Origin: Triplophysa rosa
Lineage: Eukaryota; Chordata; Actinopteri; Cypriniformes; Nemacheilidae
Direction of reading: 5' to 3'
Assembly: GCF_024868665.1 (NCBI RefSeq)
Contig: NC_079891.1
Coordinates: 11,494,825-11,558,824 of the forward strand
DNA length: 64,000 bases
Both the position numbers and the translations under genes were made by a program. The notes beneath the pieces are model-generated. The model searched no databases. It saw nothing but the letters and a program-made list of their open reading frames with translations, and was not told where the DNA came from. Positions 21,896-33,884 of this stretch are shown in pieces; positions within the stretch are counted from its first letter, which is position 1; each line of letters opens with the position of its first letter.

Positions 21896-22880
21896 TAGGT
21901 TGAATATATGCAAAAACATTGATCTTGACAATATAAAGAAGATAAAACTAAAACTGGAGATAGAATTGCTTTAAAGGGAACTTCAGAGTATGCGCTACAT
22001 CACTAATTATAACATTGTTTACTGACCTAACATCTCTTATTATTGCAGGTAAAAGATGACTGATCCTTGCCTACTATAGAACCCTTTTGCGCAGTCACGT
22101 TTACGTCACGGCATTAGCTGGAGGCAAAACAAAGGGAAAACTGGAGGCAGCCAATACAAACCAGCACAGATTCGACTACATAAGGAGTTTAAAATATCAT
22201 CTTGTTGTGTTGTTTTGTGCCACAATCGACAGAATACAGTCTCCAATTTGATATTTTAACACATACCTGCTGCCATTGTCAAACAAAAACACTGACACCA
22301 GCTGTAAATAATCAATAAAACGAGCGGACTGAACAATGCTTGTTTTTTCTTCAAAAATGCTTGCGTTTCACTTCTTAACACTTAATATTAAAAAGTACTG
22401 TATTTTCTTGGTATGGATTATGATTTGTGTCTAAAAATATCTGATGTATGCCAAAATCAGAAGCAGTCCACAAATAAGTTAAAGGAAAGGAGATGACAGG
22501 GCACATCCTGTAAGTTTCTTTATTTTGCAAAACTACAATTTTCTGTTTTTAGTGCAAGTGTGTACACAACTAAAAGTAGCTAATTTTGCAGTATCTAATG
22601 ACGTACTCATAGTCATATATGTTTGACCATAAATCACAGAGTATTTTTAAAGTTGCTTCTGCTGTTATAACAGGTCAAGCGATTGCGCCGGCGCCTTACG
22701 CGCACGCACAATATTCCAGCATCTCAGACAACATGTTCATTATCAAAATAAAATTGGTATTGCCATTATAATTATTATACGTGGTTTTTAATTAAATATA
22801 TGCACGCAACAGGTTAGCACAAATGTTTAACATTAGCGCTTGAGGAGAGGGATTTGCCAAATGAGGTGCCGGATTACAGG
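21896..22880. other. Unassigned AT-rich stretch
   Basis: No supported gene or complete repeat. A short frame near 22200 (SCCVVLCHNRQN) is weakly reminiscent of the start of a THAP zinc finger but has no continuation. Confidence 0.4.
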
Positions 22881-23762
22881 TACATCTCAAAAAATTCGAA
22901 TATCGTGAAAAAGGTCAATATTTTTGTCACTCATTTCAGAAAGTGAAACCCATATATTATATAGATTCATTACACAGAGTGAAATATTTCAAGCCTTTAT
23001 TTCTTGAAATTTTGATGATTATGGCTTACAGATAATGAAAACGCACAATTCAGTGTCTCAGAAAATTAGAATATTACATAAGATCAATTAAAAAATATAT
23101 ATTTTAAACAGAAATGTCAGGCTTCTGAAAAGTATGTTCATTTCTATGCACTAAATATTTGGTTAGGCCTCCTTTTGCATGAATTACTGCATCAATGTGG
23201 CCTGGCTTGGAGGCAATCAGCCTGTGGAACTGCTCAGGTGTAATGGAAGCCCAGGTTGCTTTGATAGCGGCCTTCAGGTCATCTGCATTGTTGGGTCTGG
23301 TGTCTCTCATCTTCCTCTTGACAATACCCCGTAGATGCTCTATGGGGTTCATGTCAGGCAGGTTTGCTGGCCAATCAAGCACAGTACCACCATGATCATT
23401 GAACCAGTTTTTGGTACCTTTGGCAGTGTGGGCAGGTGCCAAGTCCTGCTGGAAAATGAAATCAGCATCTCCATAAAGCTTGTCAGCAGAAGGAAGCATG
23501 AAGTGCTCTAAAATTTCCTAGTAGATGGCTGCGTTAACTGTGGACTTCAGAAAACACAGTATGTAATATTCTAATTTTCTGAGACACTGAAATTTGGGTT
23601 TTCATTATCTGTTAGCCATGATCATCAAAATTTCAAAAAAATAAAGGCTTGAAATATTTCACTCTATGTGTAATGAATCTATATAATATATGGGTTTCAC
23701 TTTCTGAAATAGGTCACAAAAAATATTGACCTTTTTCATGACATTCTAATTTTTTGAGATAT
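22881..23762 (-). mobile_element. Tc1-like transposon with long TIRs, internally deleted
   Basis: Inverted repeats of about 210 bp lie at 22881-23090 and 23553-23762. The outer ends are ATCTCAAAAAATTCGAAT and its near mirror ATTCTAATTTTTTGAGAT, with TA at the margins as expected for Tc1. The arms contain the mirrored words GAAATATTTCAAGCCTTTAT and ATAAAGGCTTGAAATATTTC. Only the C-terminal half of the transposase lies between them. It could be mobilised only by an outside transposase. Confidence 0.85.
23104..23560 (-). pseudogene. Tc1-like transposase, C-terminal half
   Basis: Tc1 transposases cut and rejoin DNA with a DDE/DDD catalytic triad. The frame includes FIFQQDLAPAHTAKGTKNWF (second catalytic Asp) and NLPDMNPIEHLRGIVKRKM (third acidic residue, PIE), then the family's final helix region to the stop at 23104. 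The N-terminal HTH and first catalytic Asp are absent. A stop codon interrupts the frame just upstream (before EILEHFMLPSADKL), so the open part starts at 23499. Confidence 0.85.
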
Positions 23763-23962
23763 TTCTGCTTCCACCTAAGCTCCGCTCACATAAACGCATC
23801 ACAACGTTTACTAACAGTACTCAACTCAACTCAACTTTATTTATATAGCGCTTTTACAATTTTCATTGTTACAAAGCAGCTGTACATGAGACACATTGAC
23901 TACAAGCAAAACAATCAAAGTTGTACCTGCAAAAACAAGAAAAGGTTGAAAACACAGAAGAC

Positions 23963-24120
23963 AGACACACCCACACACAAAACACTCCACACACACAATA
24001 TGCACACGTACTAACACACACACACACACACGGAGCCACGCACCACACACACATCACACAGCACACACCGTACGTACACATGACACAGTACGCACCGGCA
24101 CACACACACACAAACCACCA
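23963..24120. repeat. CA-rich simple sequence
   Basis: Imperfect (CA)n run with interruptions in the 3' non-coding region of the L2 copy. The Cys/Val-rich minus-strand frames here are simple-sequence artefacts. Confidence 0.85.
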
Positions 24121-24589
24121 CGCTCAGTGAGAGCACACATTTAGGATAAAGGAGAGAGAAGCACAGAGTCAAATATAACAGATAATAATTCCTATATGCA
24201 ATATTAATCCGTCAAACTTAGTTCAAGCAGTCTCCCGGTTGTACTTATGCAGTTTGCACGGTCGGCAAACCAAAACTTCTTCGAGCAAAAAAAATCTAGA
24301 GCCATGCCCATTAGATCGACGTTGCATTCCATTCGCATGAAAGCTGCTGTGTCTCTGAGCAAGCTCGAGAAACTTCACAATGAGGCTAATCAATAGATAA
24401 CAATGAATACAATAAATCCGTTGTTAGCTTATCATTAATAATCTCTAGATTGAATTTGTGGAAGCATGTCATAGAACTCTTGTCAGTTAACCAGCTTGAG
24501 GCCCTCCTCTCCTACATAGGTACTGACGCTCCTGCTGGTGACCTGAACGGCAAGACTGTGATGGACTGTCGTACTTTTGTGCACAAGAA

Positions 24590-25836
24590 TCATTGGTTGT
24601 TCGTGACACACTCATTGTTTATTGCTACAAATTGAAAACGGTCGGATAAATAAGATTTAAACCATTTCAAAGCTATTCCCTTAATGCCGACATAATTTTC
24701 GAGTCTATGTAGGAGTGTGCTGTGGTCAATGGTATCGAATGCAGCACTAAGGTCTAGCAGCACCAATAACGAGATACAACCTCGGTCAGACGCCAATAGC
24801 AGATCATTTGTAACTCTGATCAAAGCAGTCTCTGTACTGTGACATGCTCTAAATCCAGACTGGAATTCTTCATTGATGTCATTCCTTTGGAGGAAGGAGC
24901 ATAATTGAGTTGAAACTACTTTTTCCAGAACTTTAGATATGAAAGGTAGATTCGATATAGGCCTGTAGTTCCTTAGTTCTCTAGGGTCGAGTTGGGGTTT
25001 TTTGACAAGGGGCCTTATAACAGCCACCTTATATGCTTTAGGCACATGTCCTAATGTCAGAGATGAGTTAATAATACCAAGAAGAGGATCTATAATTTCT
25101 GGGAGCATCTCTTTCAGTAGATTTGTAGGTATAGGGTCTAGTATGCATGTTGTTGATTTAGATGATCTAATAATTTTAGACAGCTCATCTTGATCTACGG
25201 TATAAAATAATTGCATTTTCTCCTTAAGGGCGCTGTAGTTAGTTTGTTCAGCGGGTTTCACTTCTGATTGCATTGTTATAATTTTTTCTCTAATATCTTG
25301 GATTTTATATGTGAAGTAGTTCATAAATTCATCACTGCTATGCTGATATACAGGATCAGAAGTCACTGACGATTTATTTTTTGTTAATTTAGCCACCGTG
25401 TTAAATAAAAACCTAGGGTTGTGCTGGTTTTCTTCTATTAGTGATGAAAAGTAGGCGGATCTAGAAGTTATTAGGGCTTTCCTGTATTTTCGAATACTAT
25501 CCTTCCATGCTGTACGAAATACCTCTAATTTAGTTTTCTTAAAGTTGCGCTCCATTTTTCGGGCCGCTTTCTTTAGAGCCTGAGTGTGTTCATTATACCA
25601 CGGTGTGGGGCTGCCATTTTTAATCTTCTTTAAACGTAGTGGAGCAACTTGTCTAGCGTTACCGAGAAGGTGGAATTAAAATTTTCAGTGGTAATGTCAA
25701 GATCTTCAACGTTATTTCTCATGATTTGAGACAATTCGGGCAGATTATCGAGAAACGCATCTTTGGTAGTTGAAGTTATTGTTCTACCATATTTGTAACA
25801 ATGAGTTTTATTTGCAGCCGTAGGCCAGTGAAGCAA
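24590..25836 (-). pseudogene. L2 ORF2 fragment (linker and N-terminal RT), truncated and frameshifted
   Basis: The first frame (25836-25630) covers the endonuclease-RT linker (PELSQIMRNNVEDLDITTEN). A frameshift at about 25655 leads into PTPWYNEHTQALKKAARKME and the 24590-25555 frame. RT blocks seen are [37 protein letters not shown] and [16 protein letters not shown] (motif A). The frame ends soon after KWFKSYLSDRFQFVAI, before the YADD motif, so the catalytic pair is lost. It is closely similar to the copy at 13795-15849. Confidence 0.85.
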
Positions 25837-26103
25837 ACATAGATAGAAAGACCAAATTCTTCTATAAATCTGTTCGTGGTCCCTGATGAGGCCAGAGTCA
25901 AGTTTAGCATAGCAATAAACTTTTAAAATGCTATTTTCTTAGAAGGATGTTGAAGCCCAGCCCAGGAGGGATGGAAGTACCATGTACTTCAAAAGGTAGT
26001 CTCCTAGAAGACTCTTCCTAGATTCTAAAAGATTATTCTAAGTCTGCAGCACCACCTCACAACTCATGCCATTTTAGAAGCTGCATGATATTTATAATCC
26101 AAC

Positions 26104-26757
26104 CTAAGCTTGAGGGGGCAGAGATATTACAGTGTCTGACATCATGCTTGCGAGCTCACACACCTCTTTAATGTTATCTTTTGTGATCTCCGATTGACGG
26201 AGTCGAACATCATTTGTGCCGACGTGAATGACAATCTTACTGAATTTACGATTAGCCTTAGCCAGCACATTTAAATTTGACTTGATGTCAGGCGCTCTGG
26301 CTCCCGGTAAACATTGGACTATGGTGGCTGGTGCCTCTATGTTAACGTTCCGAACAATAGAATCACCGATAACTAGGGCACTTTCAGCAGGTTTCTCAGT
26401 CGGTGCGTCACTGAGCGGGGCAAACCTGTTCGAGACTGTAATCGGAACGGTCGAGTGATGTTTTGTCCTGCGACTACGCCGTCTCACAGTCACGAAGTTT
26501 CCCAGCTGCGGAGGATTTTCAACCGGAACCGAGCTGTGTGCGCTAATGTTGCTCGCATCCAAAGTGTTTTCTATCGTCGTTAAACTCTTACTATCCTCAG
26601 ATAAAGATTGGATGCGAGACTCTAATTCTAAGATCTTCTCTGTCAGCCTAACTATTTCCCTGCATTTATCGCATATAAAGCCCTCGCAGCTGACAGAGAA
26701 GGCTAAGCTAAACATATGACATGAGGTGCAAGTAACAATAATAGGAATAGAAGCCAT
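26104..26757 (-). CDS. L2 ORF1: zinc-finger, coiled coil and SGNH-esterase domain
   Basis: The 217-codon open frame starts at ATG 26757. The N-terminus has a CxxC...CxxC pattern (CTSCHMFSLAF, then CEGFICDKC), which could bind one zinc. Residues ~35-65 are heptad-like (LTEKILELESRIQSL). The esterase follows with the nucleophile block ALVIGDSIVRNV and the third block IHVGTNDVRLRQSEI. The frame ends in SLPPQA before the Asp-His block, so the domain is incomplete at its C-terminus. It differs from ORF1 at 1-845 in having the zinc-like N-terminus. The esterase role in LINEs is not settled; lipid or RNA-particle functions have been proposed. Confidence 0.8.
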   Translation of the reverse strand: MASIPIIVTCTSCHMFSLAFSVSCEGFICDKCREIVRLTEKILELESRIQSLSEDSKSLTTIENTLDASNISAHSSVPVENPPQLGNFVTVRRRSRRTKHHSTVPITVSNRFAPLSDAPTEKPAESALVIGDSIVRNVNIEAPATIVQCLPGARAPDIKSNLNVLAKANRKFSKIVIHVGTNDVRLRQSEITKDNIKEVCELASMMSDTVISLPPQA

Positions 26758-27189
26758 AACTCACCGGATTTGAAGTGCAATTCCAACTTACCAAGGTTGC
26801 TCGATGGATCGTAGTATACTCGCTTCAAAAGAGAAACAGTTAGCACACAAGACAAACCAGAGGCAAGATGATATTCCACAGTGTGAACAGAAAGCAAGCT
26901 AACACGCTATTGCTATGCTAACGGCGTTAAGTTAACTATCACTTTTGGTTTAGACTCTTCCAAGTAAATAACAGGAACAGGGTTATTGAGATATCAGGAT
27001 AAGTTAGCAACGACAATAATAATTAACGAAAATAAAATACACTAATATTAGAGCGAAGTGGTAAGAGCACTGATACAAACAAGCTGCCGGCAGCGATGCA
27101 GGAAACAGGAAGCAGCCTGACAGGAAGCGTAAAGGCGTCTGTAGAGAAATAAAATAAAATGCATGTGGGCCTAAGCATGTTTGTGTTGC

Positions 27190-27510
27190 TTTTAATTTAA
27201 GAATAATAAAAAATATATCTCATGAAGTTCAGTGTAGTGGTTTAAGTGTAGTGTCTGGAGATCATCATCAGTCTGCACCTCCACCGCAGGTCTCCACCCT
27301 TTTCTGACGATGTGTGTTGTGTAGCACATGTAACAGTAACAGGCCCTATCAGGTTCAACCCTTAGACTTTTTATACACTGAAATCCTTTCAAATCATGAT
27401 CTTGTCCTGCCTAGAGCTGTAGTGTAACAGGGAATGGCGTCATCGCCTGCAGTCATACTGTAGCCCCCATCTTCAAACACAATCCCATCATTATCATCTA
27501 TGTTAATAAG
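27190..27510 (-). pseudogene. Unrecognised coding-like fragment, Cys-rich
   Basis: Two minus-strand frames look coding but are offset by a frameshift near 27400. The upstream one is acidic (DDNDGIVFEDGGYS). The downstream one is KGFQCIKSLRVEPDRACYCY, then MCYTTHIVRKGWRPAVEV, with a CYCYMC cluster. I do not recognise the family. It lies just 5' of the L2 copy and may be a remnant of a host gene or of another element. Confidence 0.35.
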
Positions 27511-29210
27511 GAAACACGCAGTTCAGTTAGGCCCAGCATGTAATACATGTACTGTGTGTAAAACAGTGAGCTTAACACCTATAATTTCTCTTGCCACATT
27601 TAAGTAATGTGCATAAATGTGACTCATGCAGATCCAGGCCAATTAGCTTCAATGATGGTGATGATAGGTGCACATTAAATCACTCACCATCTAAGAGATT
27701 GAATCAATAAGGAAAATGAAGCTGACTGATTACAATTCCTTTTTGAATCTGCAAATATGATAATTTCTTTTTGGAAAATAACCCCAGTCCTAATGGGGCG
27801 ATTATGCAGTCTATGACATTAGTCAAGACTGAAAGACATTGATTGACATGAAAGACGTTGACATGATCATGACTGATAATCTTAAATTACTTTTATAATA
27901 TTTATTTGTGGGGAAAAACAGTGTTACAAGCTGGGGTCTCAAAAGACTGAAATACCACAAATCACCAAGAAATTAACAAACTGCGGAACAGATGCATCAT
28001 ATCTACGTGCACTGTCTGTGCTGCTGTAACATTTTGAACATGACTTATGACAGTGCAACAAATTAATATGGCAAATATCTCCCTCACAAGAAAAAAAAAA
28101 ATATGCTAAAAGGCAAAACATTGCGCTAATTATGTGTTAAATTTGGAAGGCTCTTTCTATTTGTAGGAGCCATATTAAGATTTGTTTTTTACCATCAAAT
28201 ATTTTGACTTGAATTTACTTTATTTAATATTTTTTATTTGGGTTAACTTCTCTCATGTGTACTTGCTTGCTCCGCCCTCTTGACGAGTTACTATGCTGCG
28301 CAATGGTGTTATTAATCACTAAGTTTGGCAAGAGTTTGGGGTTAGTGAGGACACTAGCAACAGTTTTCTTCAATCGCATGACATGTGAAGTTTGGATTTG
28401 TTATTTTTCTTGGGAAGGAGAACCGGAGATGGTAAAGAATAAAATGTTTGTTTTCACTGCAATGATTGCATCTCTGTGCGTGCTTTATCAACATGGGCAT
28501 GTGTATTAGAAGACTCTGCAGCTGGGCTAAAGCCAGAACACTCGAACAAAGCCAGAACACTCGAACACTATTAATCATGCACATTGCGCAACAAGTTGCT
28601 TCGAATGAAGTGGACATGAATGCGCCTTGGTCACGATCTAATCCTGTTTACATAAAATAAGCCTGCTCCCGAGCAGGTTTAAGCTAACAGACACGTTGCT
28701 ATGACAGCAAGTCCACGATGAGAGTCGAAGAACCGAACAATCCAAGATCATGCATATATGCAAATACATACATATATTTATATATATTAAGTGCTGCTTA
28801 GTTCCTAACTTGACTAATGTTATGCATATAATTGTAGAGTATTGTTGCCTAGAACTTAACATTATTTAGGTAGCTGGTAAGATTTTAGATTTGATTTGTT
28901 ACAAAAAAACTAAAGGAATGATAATTTAGTTTGGTTTTAAAATATGTTCTGTCCAATGTTGGCATTTGTTGCATGTTAGCAAATATTAATACCATTATAT
29001 ACAAAATGTGTTGTTTAAATTAAAACGGGTTCAGAATTTATTCCCCTCAAAAATCTTTAAATACCCCATGTTACTCATGTAAGGGTATTCCCCCAAGTAT
29101 GAAAAACAAAATTCAGGCCCTGAATAGGCTCTGTGTAGATCAACAGGTACATGTGGGTTTTATACATGTAACCTGCAGTAGGTTTCAGGTGGTAAGATGT
29201 TATTTCTAAA
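27511..29210. other. Unassigned AT-rich stretch
   Basis: No supported gene. Frames at 28255-28617 overlap on both strands and lack motifs. A short direct repeat (CCAGAACACTCGAACA) occurs at about 28530 and 28550. Confidence 0.45.
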
Positions 29211-30395
29211 GCAAGGCTACTGACCGACTACGCCACCCCACTTTGACAGGAAGAGGAACCTGCACGCAAGTGGTCCAAATCAATGAACCAAGAGTCACAG
29301 AACACCAAACCAAATAATTAAATCTTGAATTTTTATTATAAATAAATTAAACAAGGTCTAAAGTAAAGAAACAGCAATAGTCCACTCGAGGCCTAGTCAA
29401 CAGACAACATTGTTCAGGGTACTTAAAATACATACATCAAATAACCACAGTACAGACAGACTAATGTAAGCACGACAAAACCAAACCTACTCAAATACAC
29501 TCAAAAGATATACAACCCAACTGTGAAACGCAACCACCTAAGTAAAGAAAACTTCTGTACGTGGAAAAATAAATATAAAACTATTAGTACCCTGTATGAT
29601 CTCCTCAATGTTGCTTTGCGCCGATCAATAATGATATACCTCAAGGGACTGATAAAAAAAACTTTAACAACAAAAACTATGAAGTTAAAGGTGGGAAAGA
29701 AACAGTGGCTCTCGGATACGACAATCTATCCAGAGCCTACAAATAAAACAACATTTAATATTCAGTACACAATAATACATCAAACATTTCTCTTGAAAAT
29801 ACCCATACATCCAACACATAAGCAATTTCTATATGACCATTAAATGTATTAGTATCCAATACTTGAAATGTATTAGTATCCAATACTTGACCTCTTGAAA
29901 GTCTAATTGGATGAAGCATAAGAGCAGGCCACCTCAGAGGGGAGAAACTCTGTATTAGGCCGCAAGACGAACCACCTCGTAAAGGGGAGAGACCTTGTGT
30001 TAGGCCATCAAGCCAACCGCCTCACTAAAGAGGAAAAGTATCAACGCACACAGTAAATATAAAACAGAACAAATCAATTAAAATATTGCCCAACCCTTCT
30101 ATGCTCAATACAATCACAGTCGCTAATACATAACTTCTTTACTCCCAGTAACAATCATTCTCCAAATATCATAAATAGACATATACACTATACCTTCAAT
30201 AATATGATCGATACCACTAAACTGTACAAGCCACGTCTTTCACGGAGGATACGACCATCGTACACGGCGTCTCCTAGAACTCCGAATACCCTCGACGTAG
30301 CAACAGTCCTATCGCTACAAATTACATTGCCCCCTTACGCCGGCTTCACACAGAACGCGTAAGCAGAGCGTCAGCATATGGCAAGCCGATGGTAT
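29211..30395. other. Unassigned block, possible retroelement remnant
   Basis: Starts with GACCGACTACGCCACCCC, resembling GATTGACTACGCCACCCA near the left end of the insertion at 49705-51821. 29928-30017 holds two copies of a ~45-bp unit (CCACCT...GGGGAGA...TTAGGCC). The 106-codon frame at 29523-29843 has no recognisable domain. Confidence 0.35.
29928..30017. repeat. Two-copy ~45-bp tandem repeat
   Basis: The unit contains CCACCT, GGGGAGA and TTAGGCC with a few differences between copies. A partial third unit may follow (CCGCCTCACTAAAGAGG). Confidence 0.65.
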
Positions 30396-31741
30396 CAGAA
30401 TTACGCCATAGATTAAACGCGTTTATATCCGAACGCCGTTTTTGACGGCGTTTTAAACAGTATTTGCGCCGCAAAATACGGCGTCGCGATTCCAAACGCC
30501 GTAAAAAACGCGCGAAAAGTCGTCCATAACGCCGTATTTAACGGCGTTCTAAGGCATTTGAAAAGCGCATACTTTTCTTGCCACTGTACATACGCTGTAA
30601 AAATCCTGTTAAAACAAATAAAGTACTGGCAGAAAATTACCAGTACATTTTCCTTTATTTTACAGACATTACCGTTAATGCTAAAATGTAATTTAATTCA
30701 GTGCAAAATGTAAAATACAAGTGAAACAACTGTAAAAAATGAATACGGAAAATTCCTTCATATTAATACAGTATATTGTGCCTTGTTTTTACAGATTTTT
30801 TTAGTGTAGGCGATGTTTGATGCATCTGCTGATGATAACGATTCTGCATGACGCATTTAAAAAAAGAATAGACTTTTAAAAAACATAATTAAAAAGCATA
30901 TCATACATGTTAATGCACAGCTTTATTGTAGGCTAAATAAAGTGCATTCATTATTACTGCAAAAGCTGCATATCAAGCAGAGCGAGTCTGCCTATTGCAT
31001 TAAAGGAATTAACTGTACTAGAGAAAATAAAGTGCGGGACCTGATTGATGTTAAGGGTTATTCAAAGATGTTAAGTCACAACAATGATCTTACTCTGACT
31101 GAAACATCCAAAAGTGCGCACATCAGAATGTATGTGTCTCGCAAACATAATTATTGTCTCAAGTGAATGCTTGGTGAAATGCCGGGGGAAATATTTGATC
31201 CGTCCAGGTCTTAAGGCCTTAACTCTCGATGTCAATCAAATAAATAAAATAAAATAAGCATAAATAAAAAAACATAGACTTTACCTATAGATAGGGGTTT
31301 TTGAGTTGGTGTGTGCCAAATTTGCTGGAATTGGCTGCAGTGATTTTTTACATAAAATTCACTTGAAAAAATGATTTTCATAAACATCTTCATTCCACTA
31401 ATCAAAACATAGTAATATCAATGGCCACTACAAGGATTTAGTAGCAGGCCATGGTGAATTAGATCCTGGCTCAGCTCATCAGTGATTGGGTGAGAGCAGT
31501 TCAAACTTATCGGCAGTGGAAATCAGTGGGAGGGGCTCATTATACAACAGACAAAACGCCGTAAAAGACGCGCGCTCTGTGCAACCAAAACGGCGTTTTT
31601 TACGCGCGTCATATGGCCAGACAGCGGCGCAAAATACGGCGCTTTCAAGTGCCTTAGAACGCCGTTAAATACGGCGTTATGGACGACTTTTCGCGCGTTT
31701 TTTACGGCGTTTGGATGTAAACGCGTTACGTAATTCTGAAC
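30396..31741. mobile_element. Non-autonomous transposon with ACGCCG-rich inverted repeats
   Basis: Inverted arms at 30492-30568 and 31639-31715 match over about 75 bases. The outer ends share TCAGAATTACG and ACGCGTTTA. Both arms are packed with ACGCCG/CGGCGT and GCGCCG/CGGCGC words, often in back-to-back pairs (AACGCCGTTTTTGACGGCGTT; AACGCCGTATTTAACGGCGTT) that would form hairpins. The left side has an extra ~70-base block of the same words. The interior is AT-rich with no transposase. Superfamily is undetermined. Confidence 0.72.
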
Positions 31742-31963
31742 CATTTTGCTTTTTTCTTCCTGCTTGCATAATAAAATTCTAATTTATTTATATAGCGCTT
31801 TTCGCAATGTGCATTGTTCAAAAGCAGCTTTACAGAAGAAAATCTATTAAAAAACAAACAAACAGAAAAACACTTAAGATAAAACACAGTGCATGGTGTT
31901 TGTAGAACAAGCAAGGTCGTTCTAATTAAGCTATGTTAACGGAATTTACCGAACCTTAATCTA
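31688..31963. repeat. 276-bp direct repeat, copy 1 (ACGCCG-element end plus L2 tail)
   Basis: Same as 34573-34848 with one visible mismatch (AAGAT versus AAGGT). It spans the right end of the ACGCCG transposon (to 31741) and a minus-strand L2 3' tail (31770-31950, with ATTTATATAGCGCTTTTCGC). The 62-codon frame in each copy is only the reverse of the tail. Confidence 0.9.
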
Positions 31964-32093
31964 TCGGACCATTTTTGCAGATTTTTTTACATCGTTGTTA
32001 TTTGCTTTAGTCTAGTGTCACACGGATTTTTATATGACTTTCGAAGCAATTTAATGCTATGGCTTAATATAAAAGAAATCAGAAACACTCTTC

Positions 32094-33763
32094 TCCACAA
32101 CAAACTATACAGTATATTCTAAGTTTTTAAGCGCTCCCGACAACCTCGCCAACGAGCTCCTCATAATCACCTCTACTAACGCACATCACCTGCCACTCTA
32201 AACTTTCCATTAGCACCTATACTCACATAACTAGTTACGGGACATGTTGCCATTTACCTCCGTAAAGAGACTGACGCTATACCGTGTGTGGAACTGACTT
32301 TCAGCCGAGCATTTAGATATAATTCATTTTACTCGACAAAGCATACGAAACAATATAAAAATGACGACCATGCTGACTTGAGTGTTTATGCATGTTCTCT
32401 GTGGAGAACTAGTATTATGTGAAGTCTGCTCTATTAACGTTTTCTTCCGTTAATAAAGTAAACAAAAATGATTTTATTCTGTATCCTTTTACAAGCACAC
32501 AGCATTTTCGATTAAGAAACTTAGAATATAATGTACGTTTGTTGTGGATATAGCTTGTTATAAGTAATATAATGAGTAATATATTAATGTAAATGTCACA
32601 CTATCCAGGGCTTTTTGTGTTGTATTCGTTTTGCACAGTTAGTGTGGTTGCATAAATCGGCTTAATTTGTTTTCTTTTAGACTTCACTGTGTTCCGTTGA
32701 CCTTTGTATTGAGGCTCTGTATAAGTTTTCAATGCAGGCTAAACAATTAGCTTTTATTTATTTTCATTTGACAATGTATATTTATCTAAGATGGCTAGGT
32801 GTCTTTTTTCGTTTTATTTTTGAATAAAGGAAACACTTTGTTGTAATTGCACCTGTTGTTCTGCATTAAATAAATAAAACAATATATATTTCCATTTAAA
32901 ACTTCTGTCTTTTTCATTTAAAAACATTATATAATAATAACCCCAAAATAGCGCCTTGCGCTCAGGGAATGAACGGCGCCTGGTAGCTCACAAAGGTGTA
33001 TTAAATCATAAATTTTCCGCTCATTCTTCTTCACTGCTGCTTGCTCCATGCTGGTGGAACGATCTTCCAGATACAGTCCGGTCAACCACGTCTCTCTCTT
33101 CATTCAAGAAACAACTTAAAACATATCTTTTTCGTAAATGGCTGGTAAATGTTGACAATACAAAAAATATTTGAGACACAAATCTTGTGTATTATCTAAT
33201 ACAAGCACGTTTTGGATGTTCAGTCAGAGTAAGATCATTTTTGTGACTTATAATCTTTGAATAACTCTCAACACCGCACTTTATTTTCTCTTTTACTGTA
33301 TGTAAGTCCTTTAACCCAATAGTCAAACTCTTTTTGCTTGAAGTGGACATATTTTGCAGTAATATGATGAATGCAATTTATTTGGCTAACAATAGCCTAA
33401 ATATGTGCATTAAAATGCATGATAGGCTTTTTAATTGTTTTTGAAACATACGCCACCAGCCCTGAATCCCGCACATTCCATGAGCTGAATAATATAAAGA
33501 ATGCATAACATTTTTTATTTCAAATGGAAATGTGGCTGTTTATTTTTAGTAACAGAAGCCTCTTTGCAGTGCCACACATATGATATAGCGTCAGTCTCTT
33601 TACGGAGGTAAATGGCAACATGTCCCGTAGGTAATGTGAGTGGTCGCGTTCTAATGAAATTTAAGTGGGCAGGTGATGTGCGTTAAGGTGATTATTGAAA
33701 GGCTGTTGGCGAGGTTGTCGGGAGCGCTTAAGAAACTTAGAATATACTGTAAGTTTGTTGTGG
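32094..33763. mobile_element. Inverted-repeat transposon, copy 1
   Basis: Arms at 32094-32281 and 33584-33763 are inverted and share CTTAAGCGCTCCCGACAACC-type sequence and GGGACATGTTGCCATTTACC. An additional outer-end fragment (AAGAAACTTAGAATATAATG) recurs inside at about 32513. The interior has no transposase; it contains a LINE RT C-terminal fragment (32956-33174). A shorter related copy lies at 35195-35765. Confidence 0.75.
32956..33174 (+). pseudogene. LINE RT extreme C-terminus inside the inverted-repeat element
   Basis: The frame includes LLLAPCWWNDLPDTVRSTTS and LSSFKKQLKTYLFRKWL, equivalent to [20 protein letters not shown] at the end of the L2 ORF2 above. Only about 45 recognisable codons remain, so it is a captured or older LINE fragment, not a gene. 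Confidence 0.65.
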
Positions 33764-33884
33764 AAAAAGAGCTCTTATTCCTGACTTTCTTTATATATTA
33801 ACCACGCATTAAATGCTGAAATATAAAAAAATCCCTGTGACACAGATAAACATAACAAGACCAACGATGTAAAAATCTGCAAAA

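Larger units (their letters stand above)
23820..27150 (-). mobile_element. L2 LINE copy 2, both ends present, internally deleted
   Basis: The 3' end at about 23820 is (TTGAG)n plus the CGCTATATAAATAAAG tail. The 5' region runs to about 27150 and contains ACAGGAAGCAGCCTGACAGG. ORF1 (26104-26757) is open. Most of the endonuclease is missing between 25836 and 26104, and the RT C-terminal half between 24590 and the 3' region. A CA-rich simple repeat (23963-24120) lies in the 3' region. Confidence 0.82.

Noticed and set aside
23841..24130. Cys/Val-rich and Thr/His-rich frames that might suggest a metallothionein-like protein
   Set aside because: They are translations of the CA-rich simple repeat in the L2 3' region.
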